Shown piece by piece: positions 1-7,287 of a stretch of DNA of 13,035 bases. The notes below the pieces were generated by a model. The model was not told where the DNA came from. It made no database searches and was given only the letters and a program-made list of their open reading frames with translations. The DNA lies in contig JAEZHR010000097.1 in NCBI GenBank assembly GCA_023416415.1, positions 1 through 13,035 on the forward strand, given 5' to 3'. The position numbers and the translations under genes are program-made. Positions within the stretch are counted from its first letter, which is position 1. Each line of letters begins with the position of its first letter. The DNA comes from Pseudomonadota bacterium. Lineage in GTDB: Bacteria; Pseudomonadota; Gammaproteobacteria; Burkholderiales; Burkholderiaceae_D.

Positions 1-143
1 ACGGCACGCTGGGCTGGACCATGGGCTGCGGATCGGGCCGCGCGATCGCTGACATCGTCTCCGGACGCAGACCGGAAGTGGATTTCGCCTTCACTGGCTT
101 GCCGGCGCCGGCGACGAATCCGTTGCCCGCACTGAATTCCTAA
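1..143 (+). CDS. dadA: D-amino-acid dehydrogenase, C-terminal end (partial)
   Basis: This is the last 46 codons of a gene entering from the left edge; the frame begins at base 3 and ends in TAA at 141-143. The fragment opens with GTLGWTMGCGSGRAIADIVSG, the C-terminal FAD-binding signature of the DadA family (E. coli DadA has a near-identical GTLGWTMACGSG stretch). The family enzyme is a membrane-associated flavoprotein that oxidatively deaminates D-amino acids, typically D-alanine, and passes electrons to the respiratory chain. Only the tail is visible, so activity and start cannot be judged. Its stop codon overlaps the stop codon of the convergent Lrp-type regulator, with no terminator between them. 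Another DadA-like FAD oxidoreductase of the same fold cannot be excluded. Confidence 0.85.
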   Translation, partial: GTLGWTMGCGSGRAIADIVSGRRPEVDFAFTGLPAPATNPLPALNS

Positions 144-649
144 CGGCCCGCGCGCACCGTCACTTCCGGCGCTTTTTCGTCGAAGGCGATACGCGTGACG
201 AACTTCGCACGCTTCATCGGGAACCGCGACTGGAAGTGGCGCACATTTCCCGATCCGGAAATCACGCGCCGCACGAACTGGTAGTAGGCATCCATATCGA
301 CCACGTGCACCACCAGGAAATAGTCGTATTCGCCTGAAACAAAGTAGCACTGCATGACTTCCGCTTCCCTGGCCATGCGCGTCTCGAAAGCCTGCATGTG
401 CTCATCGGACTGGTTGTTCAGTGAAACTTCGAGGAAGGCAAGCATGCCGTAGCCGAGCGCAAAGGGGTCGACCAGCGCGACATCGGCGCTGATGATGCCG
501 CGCTCGCGCAGTTCGCGTACGCGGCGCAGGCAGGTCGGCTGCGACACATGCACCTTCTCGGCCAGCACCCGCGTCGGCATCTGGTTGTCCTTCTGCAGCA
601 GATTCAGCAGCTTGCGATCGACCTTGTCGAGAATGTGCGTCTTGGGCAT
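140..649 (-). CDS. Lrp/AsnC family transcriptional regulator
   Basis: This encodes a 169-residue DNA-binding regulator of the feast/famine family. The N-terminal third (about residues 5-60) is the winged helix-turn-helix, including DRKLLNLLQKDNQMPTRVLA and a recognition helix around VSQPTCLRRVREL. The remainder is the AsnC/RAM effector domain, with EVMQCYFVSGEYDYFLVV as its core. Length fits the family (150-170 residues). I chose the ATG at 649 because homologues begin just before the helix-turn-helix; the frame stays open upstream to 718, with an alternative ATG at 691, and no start has a strong Shine-Dalgarno site. The gene lies tail-to-tail with dadA. Lrp-type regulators beside dadA often control D-/L-alanine catabolism, so that role is a reasonable inference, but the convergent layout means they share no promoter. 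Confidence 0.9.
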   Translation of the reverse strand: MPKTHILDKVDRKLLNLLQKDNQMPTRVLAEKVHVSQPTCLRRVRELRERGIISADVALVDPFALGYGMLAFLEVSLNNQSDEHMQAFETRMAREAEVMQCYFVSGEYDYFLVVHVVDMDAYYQFVRRVISGSGNVRHFQSRFPMKRAKFVTRIAFDEKAPEVTVRAGR

Positions 650-805
650 AGGAATATCGTCGAAAATCTGAAATGCCGGCGATCCAGTCATGGCCGGCGG
701 AGTCGAGTGTTGCAGCAATGCGTCGGGTTGACAATCCTGCCGTGGATCACCGCCATCACCGGCAGGCGTGCTCAGGTTCTTCGGATCGTCGGGTTCCTCA
801 AGGCG

Positions 806-833
806 AAAAAAAACGCTCCGGACTTGGAGCGTT
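806..833 (-). terminator. Rho-independent terminator of the cytochrome c gene
   Basis: Read on the minus strand, an 8-bp perfect stem (AACGCTCC/GGAGCGTT, at 826-833 and 812-819) with a 6-nt loop runs directly into eight T residues (806-813). It lies 20 nt past the stop codon of the cytochrome gene. It also separates that gene from the Lrp-type regulator downstream on the same strand. Confidence 0.9.
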
Positions 834-853
834 CTCTCAGGCGCAATGGCCGA

Positions 854-1165
854 TTACTTGTGGGTGAGGATCCATTTCACCAGCGTGCGCGCTTCGTCAT
901 CATTGACCTGCGCGTTGGCCGGCATCGGCACTGCGCCCCAAACGCCGCTGCTGCCCTTGATCACCTTCCCGGCCAGCTTGCCTTCGGCATCCTTCTGGCC
1001 GGCATACTTTGCAGCGATGTCCTTGAAGGAAGGGCCGACCAGCTTGTTCGTGGGTGCATGGCAAGCCATGCAATTCTTGGACTTGGCCAGATCCGCGTTG
1101 GCCATCGCTGCATTCGACGCCATCCCGGTGATTGCAGCCAGACCGATCAACAACGAGCGCTTCAT
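854..1165 (-). CDS. periplasmic cytochrome c, c551-like (class I)
   Basis: This encodes a 103-residue small electron carrier. Residues 1-23 look like a Sec signal peptide: MKR, a hydrophobic core LLIGLAAITGMA, then a likely cleavage around AMA-NA. The mature part carries one heme c site, CMACH (C32, C35, H36), and a distal Met ligand in the VPMPANAQVNDDEA segment (M81). The GPSFKDIAAKYAGQ and GVWGAVPMPAN stretches match Pseudomonas cytochrome c551 closely, including overall length. The start at 1165 is supported by GGAG about 8 nt upstream; an ATG two codons earlier sits too close to that site. It probably shuttles electrons between periplasmic redox complexes, but no partner oxidase or reductase gene is visible. 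The gene is monocistronic, divergent from the Trp-rich protein gene, and has its own terminator. Confidence 0.92.
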   Translation of the reverse strand: MKRSLLIGLAAITGMASNAAMANADLAKSKNCMACHAPTNKLVGPSFKDIAAKYAGQKDAEGKLAGKVIKGSSGVWGAVPMPANAQVNDDEARTLVKWILTHK

Positions 1166-1321
1166 TCCCATCTCCAATAAATTACCCACCAGCGGGTTGA
1201 ACGAATTCTACCGCTTTCATGAGGGAAATTCCCTTTTCTGGAACAAGGAACATGCAGTTGAATCCCGACAAGCAGTCGCGCAGGCATAATGTGTGCCTCA
1301 AGGATATCCTGCGGAGCCGCC

Positions 1322-1540
1322 ATGCCCCTGATACTTTCGATTGTCGGCCTCTCCCTGCTGCGCTGGTTTGAAATCGGGCCGTTTGCCGATCTTTCCTGGT
1401 GGTGGATCGTTGCCTTGTTCCTGTTCGCCTTCATCTGGTTCGAGCTCATCGAACCCTTGTTGGGTCTGGACAAGAAGAAGACGCATAGCGACGCCGCAAA
1501 AGCACGCAAGGACCGCGTCGAGAAGACGTTCAGAAAATGA
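1322..1540 (+). CDS. small Trp-rich membrane protein (TIGR04438 type)
   Basis: This 72-residue protein has two parts. The N-terminal half is hydrophobic and aromatic, with two likely membrane-spanning stretches: PLILSIVGLSLLRW, and around SWWWIVALFLFAFIWFELI. The C-terminal tail is highly charged (LDKKKTHSDAAKARKDRVEKTFRK) and probably cytoplasmic. The pattern matches the short Trp-rich family TIGR04438, known to me from Burkholderiales, whose function is not established. The ATG at 1322 is preceded by GGAG at suitable spacing (GGAGCCGCC then ATG), so the longer in-frame start at 1289 is not needed. A CATAAT element at 1285-1290 could be part of a promoter, but no -35 sits at normal spacing. 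The gene stands alone between the divergent cytochrome gene and the convergent ilvD. Confidence 0.8.
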   Translation: MPLILSIVGLSLLRWFEIGPFADLSWWWIVALFLFAFIWFELIEPLLGLDKKKTHSDAAKARKDRVEKTFRK

Positions 1541-1541
1541 A

Positions 1542-1564
1542 GGCCTGCCCGTCTTGGGCAGGCC
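1542..1564. terminator. hairpin between convergent genes, probable bidirectional terminator
   Basis: A perfect 9-bp GC-rich stem (GGCCTGCCC at 1542-1550, GGGCAGGCC at 1556-1564) has a 5-nt loop. It starts just after the Trp-rich gene's stop codon and sits 37 nt beyond the end of ilvD. Neither side has a long T run (only short CTT/AAG flanks), so termination strength is uncertain. The position between two convergent genes is what suggests the role. Confidence 0.55.
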
Positions 1565-1600
1565 CTTCGTCACATGGGCCGGAAGGCCCGCCCTCCCAGA

Positions 1601-3475
1601 TCAGCGCTTGAGCTGCGAGATGTCGCGTACTGCGCCCCGGTCGGCCGAGGTCGCCAGCGCCGCATAGGCCTGCAGTGCCTGCGACACCACGCGCTGGCGG
1701 TTCGCCGGCTTCCATGCCTTGTCACCCAGTTTCTCCATCGCGGTGCGACGTTCAGCCAGCTCGGCATCCGGCACGGCCAGGTGGATGCGGCGGCCGGGGA
1801 TGTCGATTTCGATCACATCCCCTTCCTTCACGAGACCGATGGTGCCGCCTTCAGCGGCTTCGGGCGAAGCATGACCGATCACCAGACCCGAGGAACCGCC
1901 CGAGAAACGGCCGTCGGTAAACAGCGCGCACGCCTTGCCCAATCCCTTGGACTTGAGATACGAGGTCGGGTACAGCATTTCCTGCATGCCCGGCCCGCCC
2001 TTCGGGCCTTCGTAGCGGATCACGACCACGTCGCCTTCTGAGATCACGTCGCCGAGAATGGCTTCCACCGCCGCGTCCTGGCTTTCGAACACCCGCGCAC
2101 GACCGGTGAACTTCAGGATGCTTTCGTCGACGCCGGCCGTCTTCACGATGCAGCCCTTCTCTGCCAGGTTGCCGTACAGGACAGCCAGGCCGCCATCCTG
2201 CGAGTAGGCATGGGCACGATCGCGGATACAGCCTTCGGCGCGGTCCAGGTCGAGCTTGTCGAAACGCTTGTCCTGGGAGAATGCGAGCTGGGTCGGCACG
2301 CCGCCGGGCGCGGCCAGGAAGCGCTTGTGCACTTCCGGGTCGCTGGTGCGCATGACGTCATTGGCCGCGATTGCGTCGCCCAGAGTCTTGCTGTGCACAG
2401 TCGGCACACTGGCATCGAGCAAGCCGGCGCGCTCGAGCTCGCCGAGAATGCCCATGATGCCGCCCGCGCGATGCACGTCTTCGATGTGGTACTTCTGCGT
2501 GGCCGGCGCGACCTTGCACAGGCAGGGCACCTTGCGCGAGATGCGGTCGATGTCGGCCATCGTGAAATCGACACCGGCTTCCTGGGCTGCTGCCAGCAGG
2601 TGCAGCACGGTATTGGTGGAACCGCCCATGGAAACATCCAGCGCCATCGCATTTTCGAATGCGGTCTTGGTCGCGATGCTGCGCGGCAGGACCGAAGCAT
2701 CGTCGCCTTCGTAGTAGCGCTTCGCGATTTCGACCGCCAGCCGGCCGGCGTGCAGGAACAGCGCCTTGCGGTCCGCATGGGTGGCAACGATGGTGCCGTT
2801 GCCGGGCAGGGAAAGACCGAGCGCTTCGGTCAGGCAGTTCATCGAGTTGGCGGTGAACATGCCGGAACAGGAACCGCAGGTCGGGCAGGCAGAGCGCTCG
2901 ATATCGGCCACCTGTGCGTCCGACACGCTTGGGTCCCCGGCCTGGATCATGGCATCGATCAGGTCGACCTTGATGATCTTCTGGGTGCCCTCCTGCTTGC
3001 CGTGCAGGGCTTCGATCACCTTGCCCGCTTCCATCGGACCGCCGGAGACGAAGACGGCCGGAATGTTCAGGCGCATCGCAGCCATCAGCATGCCGGGGGT
3101 GATCTTGTCGCAATTGGAGATGCACACCATGGCATCCGCGCAGTGGGCATTGACCATGTACTCGACCGAGTCCGCGATCAGTTCACGCGACGGCAGCGAA
3201 TACAGCATGCCGTCGTGGCCCATCGCAATGCCGTCATCCACGGCGATGGTGTTGAATTCCTTGGCCACGCCACCGGCGGCTTCGATCTCGCGCGCGACCA
3301 TCTGGCCAAGGTCCTTCAGGTGCACGTGGCCGGGCACGAACTGGGTGAAGGAATTGACGACGGCAATGATCGGCTTGCTGAAATCGCCGTCCTTCATGCC
3401 GGTGGCACGCCACAAGGCGCGGGCGCCGGCCATGTTGCGGCCGTGAGTCGTGGTACGGGAACGATACTGGGGCAT
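1601..3475 (-). CDS. ilvD: dihydroxy-acid dehydratase
   Basis: This encodes a 624-residue cytoplasmic iron-sulfur dehydratase that converts 2,3-dihydroxy-isovalerate or 2,3-dihydroxy-3-methylvalerate to the 2-keto acids, the third common step of valine/isoleucine synthesis. Family hallmarks in order are TQFVPGHVHLKDLG (about 44-57), the long conserved block FNTIAVDDGIAMGHDGMLYS (74-93), SNCDKITPGM (120-129, with cluster ligand C122 and K124), and ACPTCGSCSGMFTAN (196-210, with C197, C200 and C203). Length and sequence match the E. coli-type enzyme (616 residues). The start at 3475 is chosen because homologues begin MPxYRSRTTTHGRNMAGAR and a GGAGAG Shine-Dalgarno lies just upstream; the open frame back to 3556 is leader. 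A LysR gene is divergent, and a long stem-loop occupies the leader. No ilvBHC genes are nearby. Confidence 0.97.
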   Translation of the reverse strand: MPQYRSRTTTHGRNMAGARALWRATGMKDGDFSKPIIAVVNSFTQFVPGHVHLKDLGQMVAREIEAAGGVAKEFNTIAVDDGIAMGHDGMLYSLPSRELIADSVEYMVNAHCADAMVCISNCDKITPGMLMAAMRLNIPAVFVSGGPMEAGKVIEALHGKQEGTQKIIKVDLIDAMIQAGDPSVSDAQVADIERSACPTCGSCSGMFTANSMNCLTEALGLSLPGNGTIVATHADRKALFLHAGRLAVEIAKRYYEGDDASVLPRSIATKTAFENAMALDVSMGGSTNTVLHLLAAAQEAGVDFTMADIDRISRKVPCLCKVAPATQKYHIEDVHRAGGIMGILGELERAGLLDASVPTVHSKTLGDAIAANDVMRTSDPEVHKRFLAAPGGVPTQLAFSQDKRFDKLDLDRAEGCIRDRAHAYSQDGGLAVLYGNLAEKGCIVKTAGVDESILKFTGRARVFESQDAAVEAILGDVISEGDVVVIRYEGPKGGPGMQEMLYPTSYLKSKGLGKACALFTDGRFSGGSSGLVIGHASPEAAEGGTIGLVKEGDVIEIDIPGRRIHLAVPDAELAERRTAMEKLGDKAWKPANRQRVVSQALQAYAALATSADRGAVRDISQLKR

Positions 3476-3494
3476 GAGGCTCTCCGGAAAATCT

Positions 3495-3528
3495 GCATGT
3501 CGTTCCCATGCAGCGGGGGACGACATGC
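3495..3528. promoter_or_regulatory. long inverted repeat in the ilvD leader
   Basis: The two 13-nt arms are 3495-3507 (GCATGTCGTTCCC) and 3516-3528 (GGGGACGACATGC). They pair fully with one G-T wobble across an 8-nt centre. In ilvD mRNA this would be a stem-loop about 20 nt upstream of the start codon, just before the GGAGAG ribosome binding site. As DNA it could be an operator in the ilvD/lysR divergent region. Only a short TTTT follows it on the ilvD strand, so it is not a standard terminator. Confidence 0.5.
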
Positions 3529-3563
3529 CTTGAATCGGTCTGTCTGGAACCACCAAGCTTGCC

Positions 3564-3593
3564 TTGCCCTCTATCCCATGTCAAATATATGAT
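3564..3593 (+). promoter_or_regulatory. candidate promoter of the LysR-type gene
   Basis: TTGCCC (3564-3569) and TATGAT (3588-3593) are separated by 18 bp, which would place transcription start about 20 nt before the ATG at 3620. The -10 match is good and the -35 is weak. The AT-rich stretch 3580-3605 contains ATGA-T-TCAT symmetry, and a TTGACA on the opposite strand (3579-3584) could belong to an ilvD promoter. The elements would therefore overlap, as is common for LysR-regulated divergent pairs. Confidence 0.35.
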
Positions 3594-3619
3594 TCATTAC
3601 AGATTAAGACGATTTGCAT

Positions 3620-4516
3620 ATGAATCTCGAGCTGCGCCAACTGCGCTACTTCGTCGCTGTCGCCGAGGAATGCCACTTCGGCCGCGCCGCCGCGCGCCTG
3701 CACATGACCCAACCTCCACTGTCGCAGGCGATCCAGTCGCTCGAAGCGACGCTCGGCACGCTGCTGTTCGCACGCACGCGCCGCTCGGTGGCACTGACTG
3801 CGGCCGGCACAGCCCTGCTGCCCGAGGCGCGGCGCATCCTGCAACAGACCGCCGCCTTGCCCGACCTTGCAAGACGGGCCGCTTCCGGTGCCACCGGTTC
3901 GATGGCGCTGGCCTTCGTCTCGATCGCCGACTACAGCGTGCTGCCGCCTCTGTTGCGCGAGTTCCGTGAGCGCTCACCGCTGGTGCAGATCGAATTGCGC
4001 GAAGCCACCACCGACGTGCAGGAAGATGAACTGCTGCAGGGCCACATCGATGCCGGCATTCTCATCCCGCCGCTTTCGGACAAGGCGCGCGGTGAACTCG
4101 ACTATTTGAGCGTCACGCGCGAGCCATTGGTGCTGGCGGCGCCCCAAGGCGCGCTCGGCAAGCGCAAGTCGGCCACACTGGAAGATGCCGCCGACCTGCC
4201 GCTGATCGTCTTTCCGCGCCGGATTGCGCCCGGCTTTCACGATGCCATACTCGGCTGCTTTCGCGATGCCGGATTGACACCCCGCATTGGCCAGGAAGCA
4301 ATCCAGATGCAGACTATTGTCGGGCTGGTTTCCGCGGGCATGGGAATGGCACTTGTGCCACAATCCGTATCCAATCTGCAACGCCCGGGCGTCGAGTACA
4401 AGACACTTCCGGAGACGGGCGTGCGCGTAGAGACCGGACTTGCATGGCGCCGAGACAATGATTCGCCGGTGCTGGCATCCTTTCTCGAACTGGTGCGCAA
4501 GCGCCGCCGCCTCTGA
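3620..4516 (+). CDS. LysR family transcriptional regulator
   Basis: This 298-residue regulator has the standard LysR layout. The N-terminal helix-turn-helix spans residues 1-60 (MNLELRQLRYFVAVAEECHF, with AAARLHMTQPPLSQAIQSLE as the recognition region). A linker helix follows, then a periplasmic-binding-protein-like effector domain from about residue 90 containing QIELREATTDVQEDELL and a VSAGMGMALVPQSV motif typical of the second subdomain. The ATG at 3620 fits the family N-terminus; a TTG two codons upstream is in frame but unnecessary. The Shine-Dalgarno is weak. The gene is divergent from ilvD across 144 bp, so autoregulation and control of ilvD are plausible inferences. The effector is unknown; the sequence resembles the BenM/CatR-like branch only in general features. 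Confidence 0.93.
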   Translation: MNLELRQLRYFVAVAEECHFGRAAARLHMTQPPLSQAIQSLEATLGTLLFARTRRSVALTAAGTALLPEARRILQQTAALPDLARRAASGATGSMALAFVSIADYSVLPPLLREFRERSPLVQIELREATTDVQEDELLQGHIDAGILIPPLSDKARGELDYLSVTREPLVLAAPQGALGKRKSATLEDAADLPLIVFPRRIAPGFHDAILGCFRDAGLTPRIGQEAIQMQTIVGLVSAGMGMALVPQSVSNLQRPGVEYKTLPETGVRVETGLAWRRDNDSPVLASFLELVRKRRRL

Positions 4517-4542
4517 CACTTCCCGACACATTTCCAGACCGC

Positions 4543-5340
4543 ATGCTGACCCACCCGCTTCCCGACCCCGTCGCATTTTCCATTGGTCCCGTCTCGGTTC
4601 ACTGGTACGGCCTGATGTATCTGGTCGCCTTCATCCAGTTCATCGTGCTGGGGCGCGTACGTGCACGTCAGCCGCACATGGCGGCTGCCGGCTGGCGTCC
4701 CCAGCAACTGGACGACATGCTGTTCTACGGCGTGCTCGGCGTGATCATCGGCGGGCGCCTGGGTGAAGTGCTGTTTTACCACCCGGCCTATTACCTCAGC
4801 CATCCGCTGGAGATCTTCGCCATCTGGAAGGGCGGCATGTCCTTCCATGGCGGTTTCCTCGGCGTACTGATCGCGATGTGGCTGTGGGCCCGCCGCGCTG
4901 GACGCAGCGTGATCGACGTATACGACTTCATCGCACCAATGGTCCCGCTGGGCTATGCGGCCGGACGCATCGGCAACTTCATCAATGCCGAACTGCCGGG
5001 CCGGCCTGCGGCCGCCGATTTGCCGTGGGCCATGATCTGGCCGAACGTGGACGCGACCCCGCGCCATCCCTCTCCGATCTACCAGGCGCTGATCGATGGC
5101 GTGCTGGTGTTCGTGATCCTCTGGATTTATGCACGCAAGGCGCGTCCGCCGCTGGCCGTCGGCGCACTGTTCGTGCTGCTGTATGGGATCGCGCGCTTCA
5201 TCACCGAATACTTCCGCACACCGGACTATGAAGTGCACTTCGCTGGTCTTTCCATCTCGGCGGGACAGATGCTGTCACTGCCGATGATCGCCTTCGGCGT
5301 GATCGCGCTGTTCGTCACCTATCACCGTCACCGCAGCTGA
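4543..5340 (+). CDS. lgt: phosphatidylglycerol-prolipoprotein diacylglyceryl transferase
   Basis: This 265-residue inner-membrane enzyme transfers diacylglycerol from phosphatidylglycerol to the lipobox cysteine of prolipoproteins, the first step of lipoprotein maturation. The sequence alternates hydrophobic segments consistent with about seven membrane helices. It has the family motifs: HWYGLMYL near residue 20, HGG at 102-104, the Lgt signature GRIGNFINAELPGR at 141-154 (R142, N145, E150), and TEYFRTPD at 221-228. Length is normal (E. coli Lgt has 291 residues). The ATG at 4543 fits the usual N-terminus (MLTHPxxDPVAFSIGPxxVHWYG), although no clear Shine-Dalgarno precedes it. It begins 26 nt after the LysR stop, so both may share a transcript. 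Confidence 0.96.
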   Translation: MLTHPLPDPVAFSIGPVSVHWYGLMYLVAFIQFIVLGRVRARQPHMAAAGWRPQQLDDMLFYGVLGVIIGGRLGEVLFYHPAYYLSHPLEIFAIWKGGMSFHGGFLGVLIAMWLWARRAGRSVIDVYDFIAPMVPLGYAAGRIGNFINAELPGRPAAADLPWAMIWPNVDATPRHPSPIYQALIDGVLVFVILWIYARKARPPLAVGALFVLLYGIARFITEYFRTPDYEVHFAGLSISAGQMLSLPMIAFGVIALFVTYHRHRS

Positions 5341-5514
5341 AGGTTGAAGATGGGCGCGGCTTTGGTCGAAACTGCTGGCCATCCGGCGACATCGTGCGAT
5401 GCCGGCGAAGCCATTTCCCCATCGCCGGAACGGACGCCAAAAAATTCCGCGAAGGCCTGCGCGACCTTTATTTCCGAGATATGTCTTCCCGATTCACCCG
5501 ACGCTGACCGCAAA

Positions 5515-7023
5515 ATGAATGCCAACTTGTACGCACTGTTCGCCGCGCGCTTCCCGCAAGACCGCAACGCCTGCTGCATCGAAACCCATGACGGCCTGTA
5601 CTACTCGTGGAACGATCTTGATCGCGGCGCGGCGAAACTGGCCAATCTGCTGGCCGGACTGAATCTGCCGCCCGATGCCCGCATTGCCGCACAGGTCGAA
5701 AAATCGCCGGAAGCATTGATGCTCTACCTGGCCACGATCCGCGCCGGCTACGTCTACCTGCCGCTCAATACGGCCTATCGCGCGGCCGAAATCGAATACT
5801 TCATCGGAGACGCAGAACCATCGGTGGTTGTGTGCTCGCCCCAGAATTTCGGCTGGGTATCGCAGATTGCCTTCAAGGCCGACGTGCGTCATGTGTATAC
5901 GCTCGGCGATGATCGCCAGGGCACGCTGCTCACGCGCGCCGCCCTGCAGTCGAACAGTTTCGAAACCGCCCCGCGCAGCGCCGGCGACCTCGCCGCCATC
6001 CTCTACACCTCCGGCACCACCGGCCGCAGCAAGGGCGCGATGCTTACGCACGGCAACCTTGCATCGAACGCCCAGGTGCTGCACGAATACTGGCGCTGGC
6101 AGCCAGGTGATGTGCTGCTGCACGCGCTGCCGCTGTTTCACATCCACGGCCTCTTCGTCGCCTCGCACTGTGCGCTGATGAATGGCAGCAAGATGATCTT
6201 CCTGCCGAAATTCGACAGCAGCGAAGTGATCCGCCAGCTGTCGCGCAGCACGGTATTCATGGGCGTGCCGACCTACTACGTGCGCCTGCTGTCCGACCCG
6301 GCCTTCAACGCCGACACATGCCGCAACATGCGTCTGTTCGTCTCCGGATCAGCGCCCCTGCTGAGCGAGACCTTCAACGCCTTCGCCGGGCGCAGCGGCC
6401 ACATCATTCTGGAACGCTACGGCATGAGCGAGACCGCCATGCTGGTCTCCAACCCCTACATGGGCGAGCGCCGTGCCGGCACGGTCGGCTTTCCATTGCC
6501 GGGCGTGGAGGTGCGCGTAGTCGATGGCGAAGACAAGCCCTGCGCAAATGACGCCATCGGCGATATCCAGGTGCGCGGGCCGAATGTGTTCAAGGGTTAC
6601 TGGCGCATGCCGGAAAAGACTGCGGAAGAATTCACGGCCGACGGCTGGTTCAGGACAGGTGACGTCGGCCGTTTTGACGCGGACGGCTATCTGAGCATCG
6701 CAGGACGCAGCAAGGACCTGATCATCAGCGGCGGCTACAACGTCTATCCGAAGGAGATCGAAACAGTGATCGACGAGATGGAAGGTGTGACCGAATCGGC
6801 GGTCATCGGCGTTCCGCACCCTGATTTTGGCGAAGCGGTTGTTGCCGTAGTGGTGCCCAAGAGCGGCGCGACGGTGCGCGAAGATGTCATCATCGCCGCA
6901 CTGAAATCGAACATCGCAAACTTCAAGGTGCCCAAGCGCGTGCACGTCGTCGATGAACTGCCACGCAATACGATGGGTAAGGTTCAGAAGAACCTGTTGC
7001 GCGAACGCTTCGCGCAACTCTAG
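5515..7023 (+). CDS. matB: malonyl-CoA synthetase (AMP-forming acyl-CoA ligase)
   Basis: This encodes a 502-residue adenylate-forming enzyme predicted to activate malonate with ATP and CoA. Adenylation motifs are present in order: the P-loop YTSGTTGRSKG at about 164-174, HALPLFHIHGLFVA, the MGVPTYYVRLL segment, RLFVSGSAPL, ERYGMSET, the GWFRTGD hinge region, GRSKDLIISGGYNVYPKEIE, and the C-terminal PRNTMGKVQKN with the catalytic Lys near 489. Long stretches match Rhodopseudomonas MatB, including the opening MNANL and YLATIRAGYVYLPLNTAY, so MatB is favoured over a generic fatty-acyl ligase. The ATG at 5515 is chosen for that match. The frame is open to 5344, but the extra stretch has no family similarity and the start has only a weak ribosome site. 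No malonate transporter or malonyl-CoA decarboxylase gene lies beside it. Confidence 0.88.
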   Translation: MNANLYALFAARFPQDRNACCIETHDGLYYSWNDLDRGAAKLANLLAGLNLPPDARIAAQVEKSPEALMLYLATIRAGYVYLPLNTAYRAAEIEYFIGDAEPSVVVCSPQNFGWVSQIAFKADVRHVYTLGDDRQGTLLTRAALQSNSFETAPRSAGDLAAILYTSGTTGRSKGAMLTHGNLASNAQVLHEYWRWQPGDVLLHALPLFHIHGLFVASHCALMNGSKMIFLPKFDSSEVIRQLSRSTVFMGVPTYYVRLLSDPAFNADTCRNMRLFVSGSAPLLSETFNAFAGRSGHIILERYGMSETAMLVSNPYMGERRAGTVGFPLPGVEVRVVDGEDKPCANDAIGDIQVRGPNVFKGYWRMPEKTAEEFTADGWFRTGDVGRFDADGYLSIAGRSKDLIISGGYNVYPKEIETVIDEMEGVTESAVIGVPHPDFGEAVVAVVVPKSGATVREDVIIAALKSNIANFKVPKRVHVVDELPRNTMGKVQKNLLRERFAQL

Positions 7024-7248
7024 CCCGGAAGGATTACGGGCACACGCATTGCTGTTGCACGGGTTGCGTGGCTGTTCGCGTTTGCGCGCAGGTCATAGGC
7101 CGGCCCCGGCACGAAGCACAGGCCTGGATCCGCCGCAATCGCGCACCAGCGCCCGCGCAGACCAGCGATGAATGCGGGCTTGCATAATCAGGGCAGAATT
7201 CCTTGCAAGTGCGAAGCCAGGAATCCCGAGCAGGGCCGTCTGCTGAAG

Positions 7249-7287
7249 TATCCGGCCTGACTGTCCGGCCTGATTATTCGGCCCGAT
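7249..7287. repeat. 13-bp tandem repeat, three copies
   Basis: Three consecutive 13-nt units, 7249-7261, 7262-7274 and 7275-7287, share the consensus TATCCGGCCTGAT. The first two differ at two positions; the third differs from the consensus at two. The last unit ends in the first base of the TauE/SafE stop codon. The surrounding intergenic stretch 7024-7286 between the convergent matB and permease genes shows no gene and no clear T-tailed terminator. Confidence 0.75.

Noticed and set aside
3476..3556. In-frame upstream extension of ilvD as a leader peptide or longer N-terminus
   Set aside because: It has no homology to IlvD N-termini and is not enriched in Ile, Val or Leu codons. The strong GGAGAG site serves the ATG at 3475.
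2210..3592. 460-codon open frame on the plus strand opposite ilvD
   Set aside because: It is an antisense shadow of a well-conserved high-GC gene: it has no ribosome site, and its composition is rich in His, Arg and Gln without any recognisable domain.
4237..5238. 333-codon open frame on the minus strand opposite the LysR gene end and lgt
   Set aside because: It is an antisense shadow of two conserved genes, with no domain, no start signal and no plausible neighbour.
5394..5507. Short frame between lgt and matB ending in a basic peptide at 5505-5507
   Set aside because: It has only a GTG start, no ribosome site, about 37 codons and no recognisable similarity. The arginine-rich composition is expected from GC-rich spacer.
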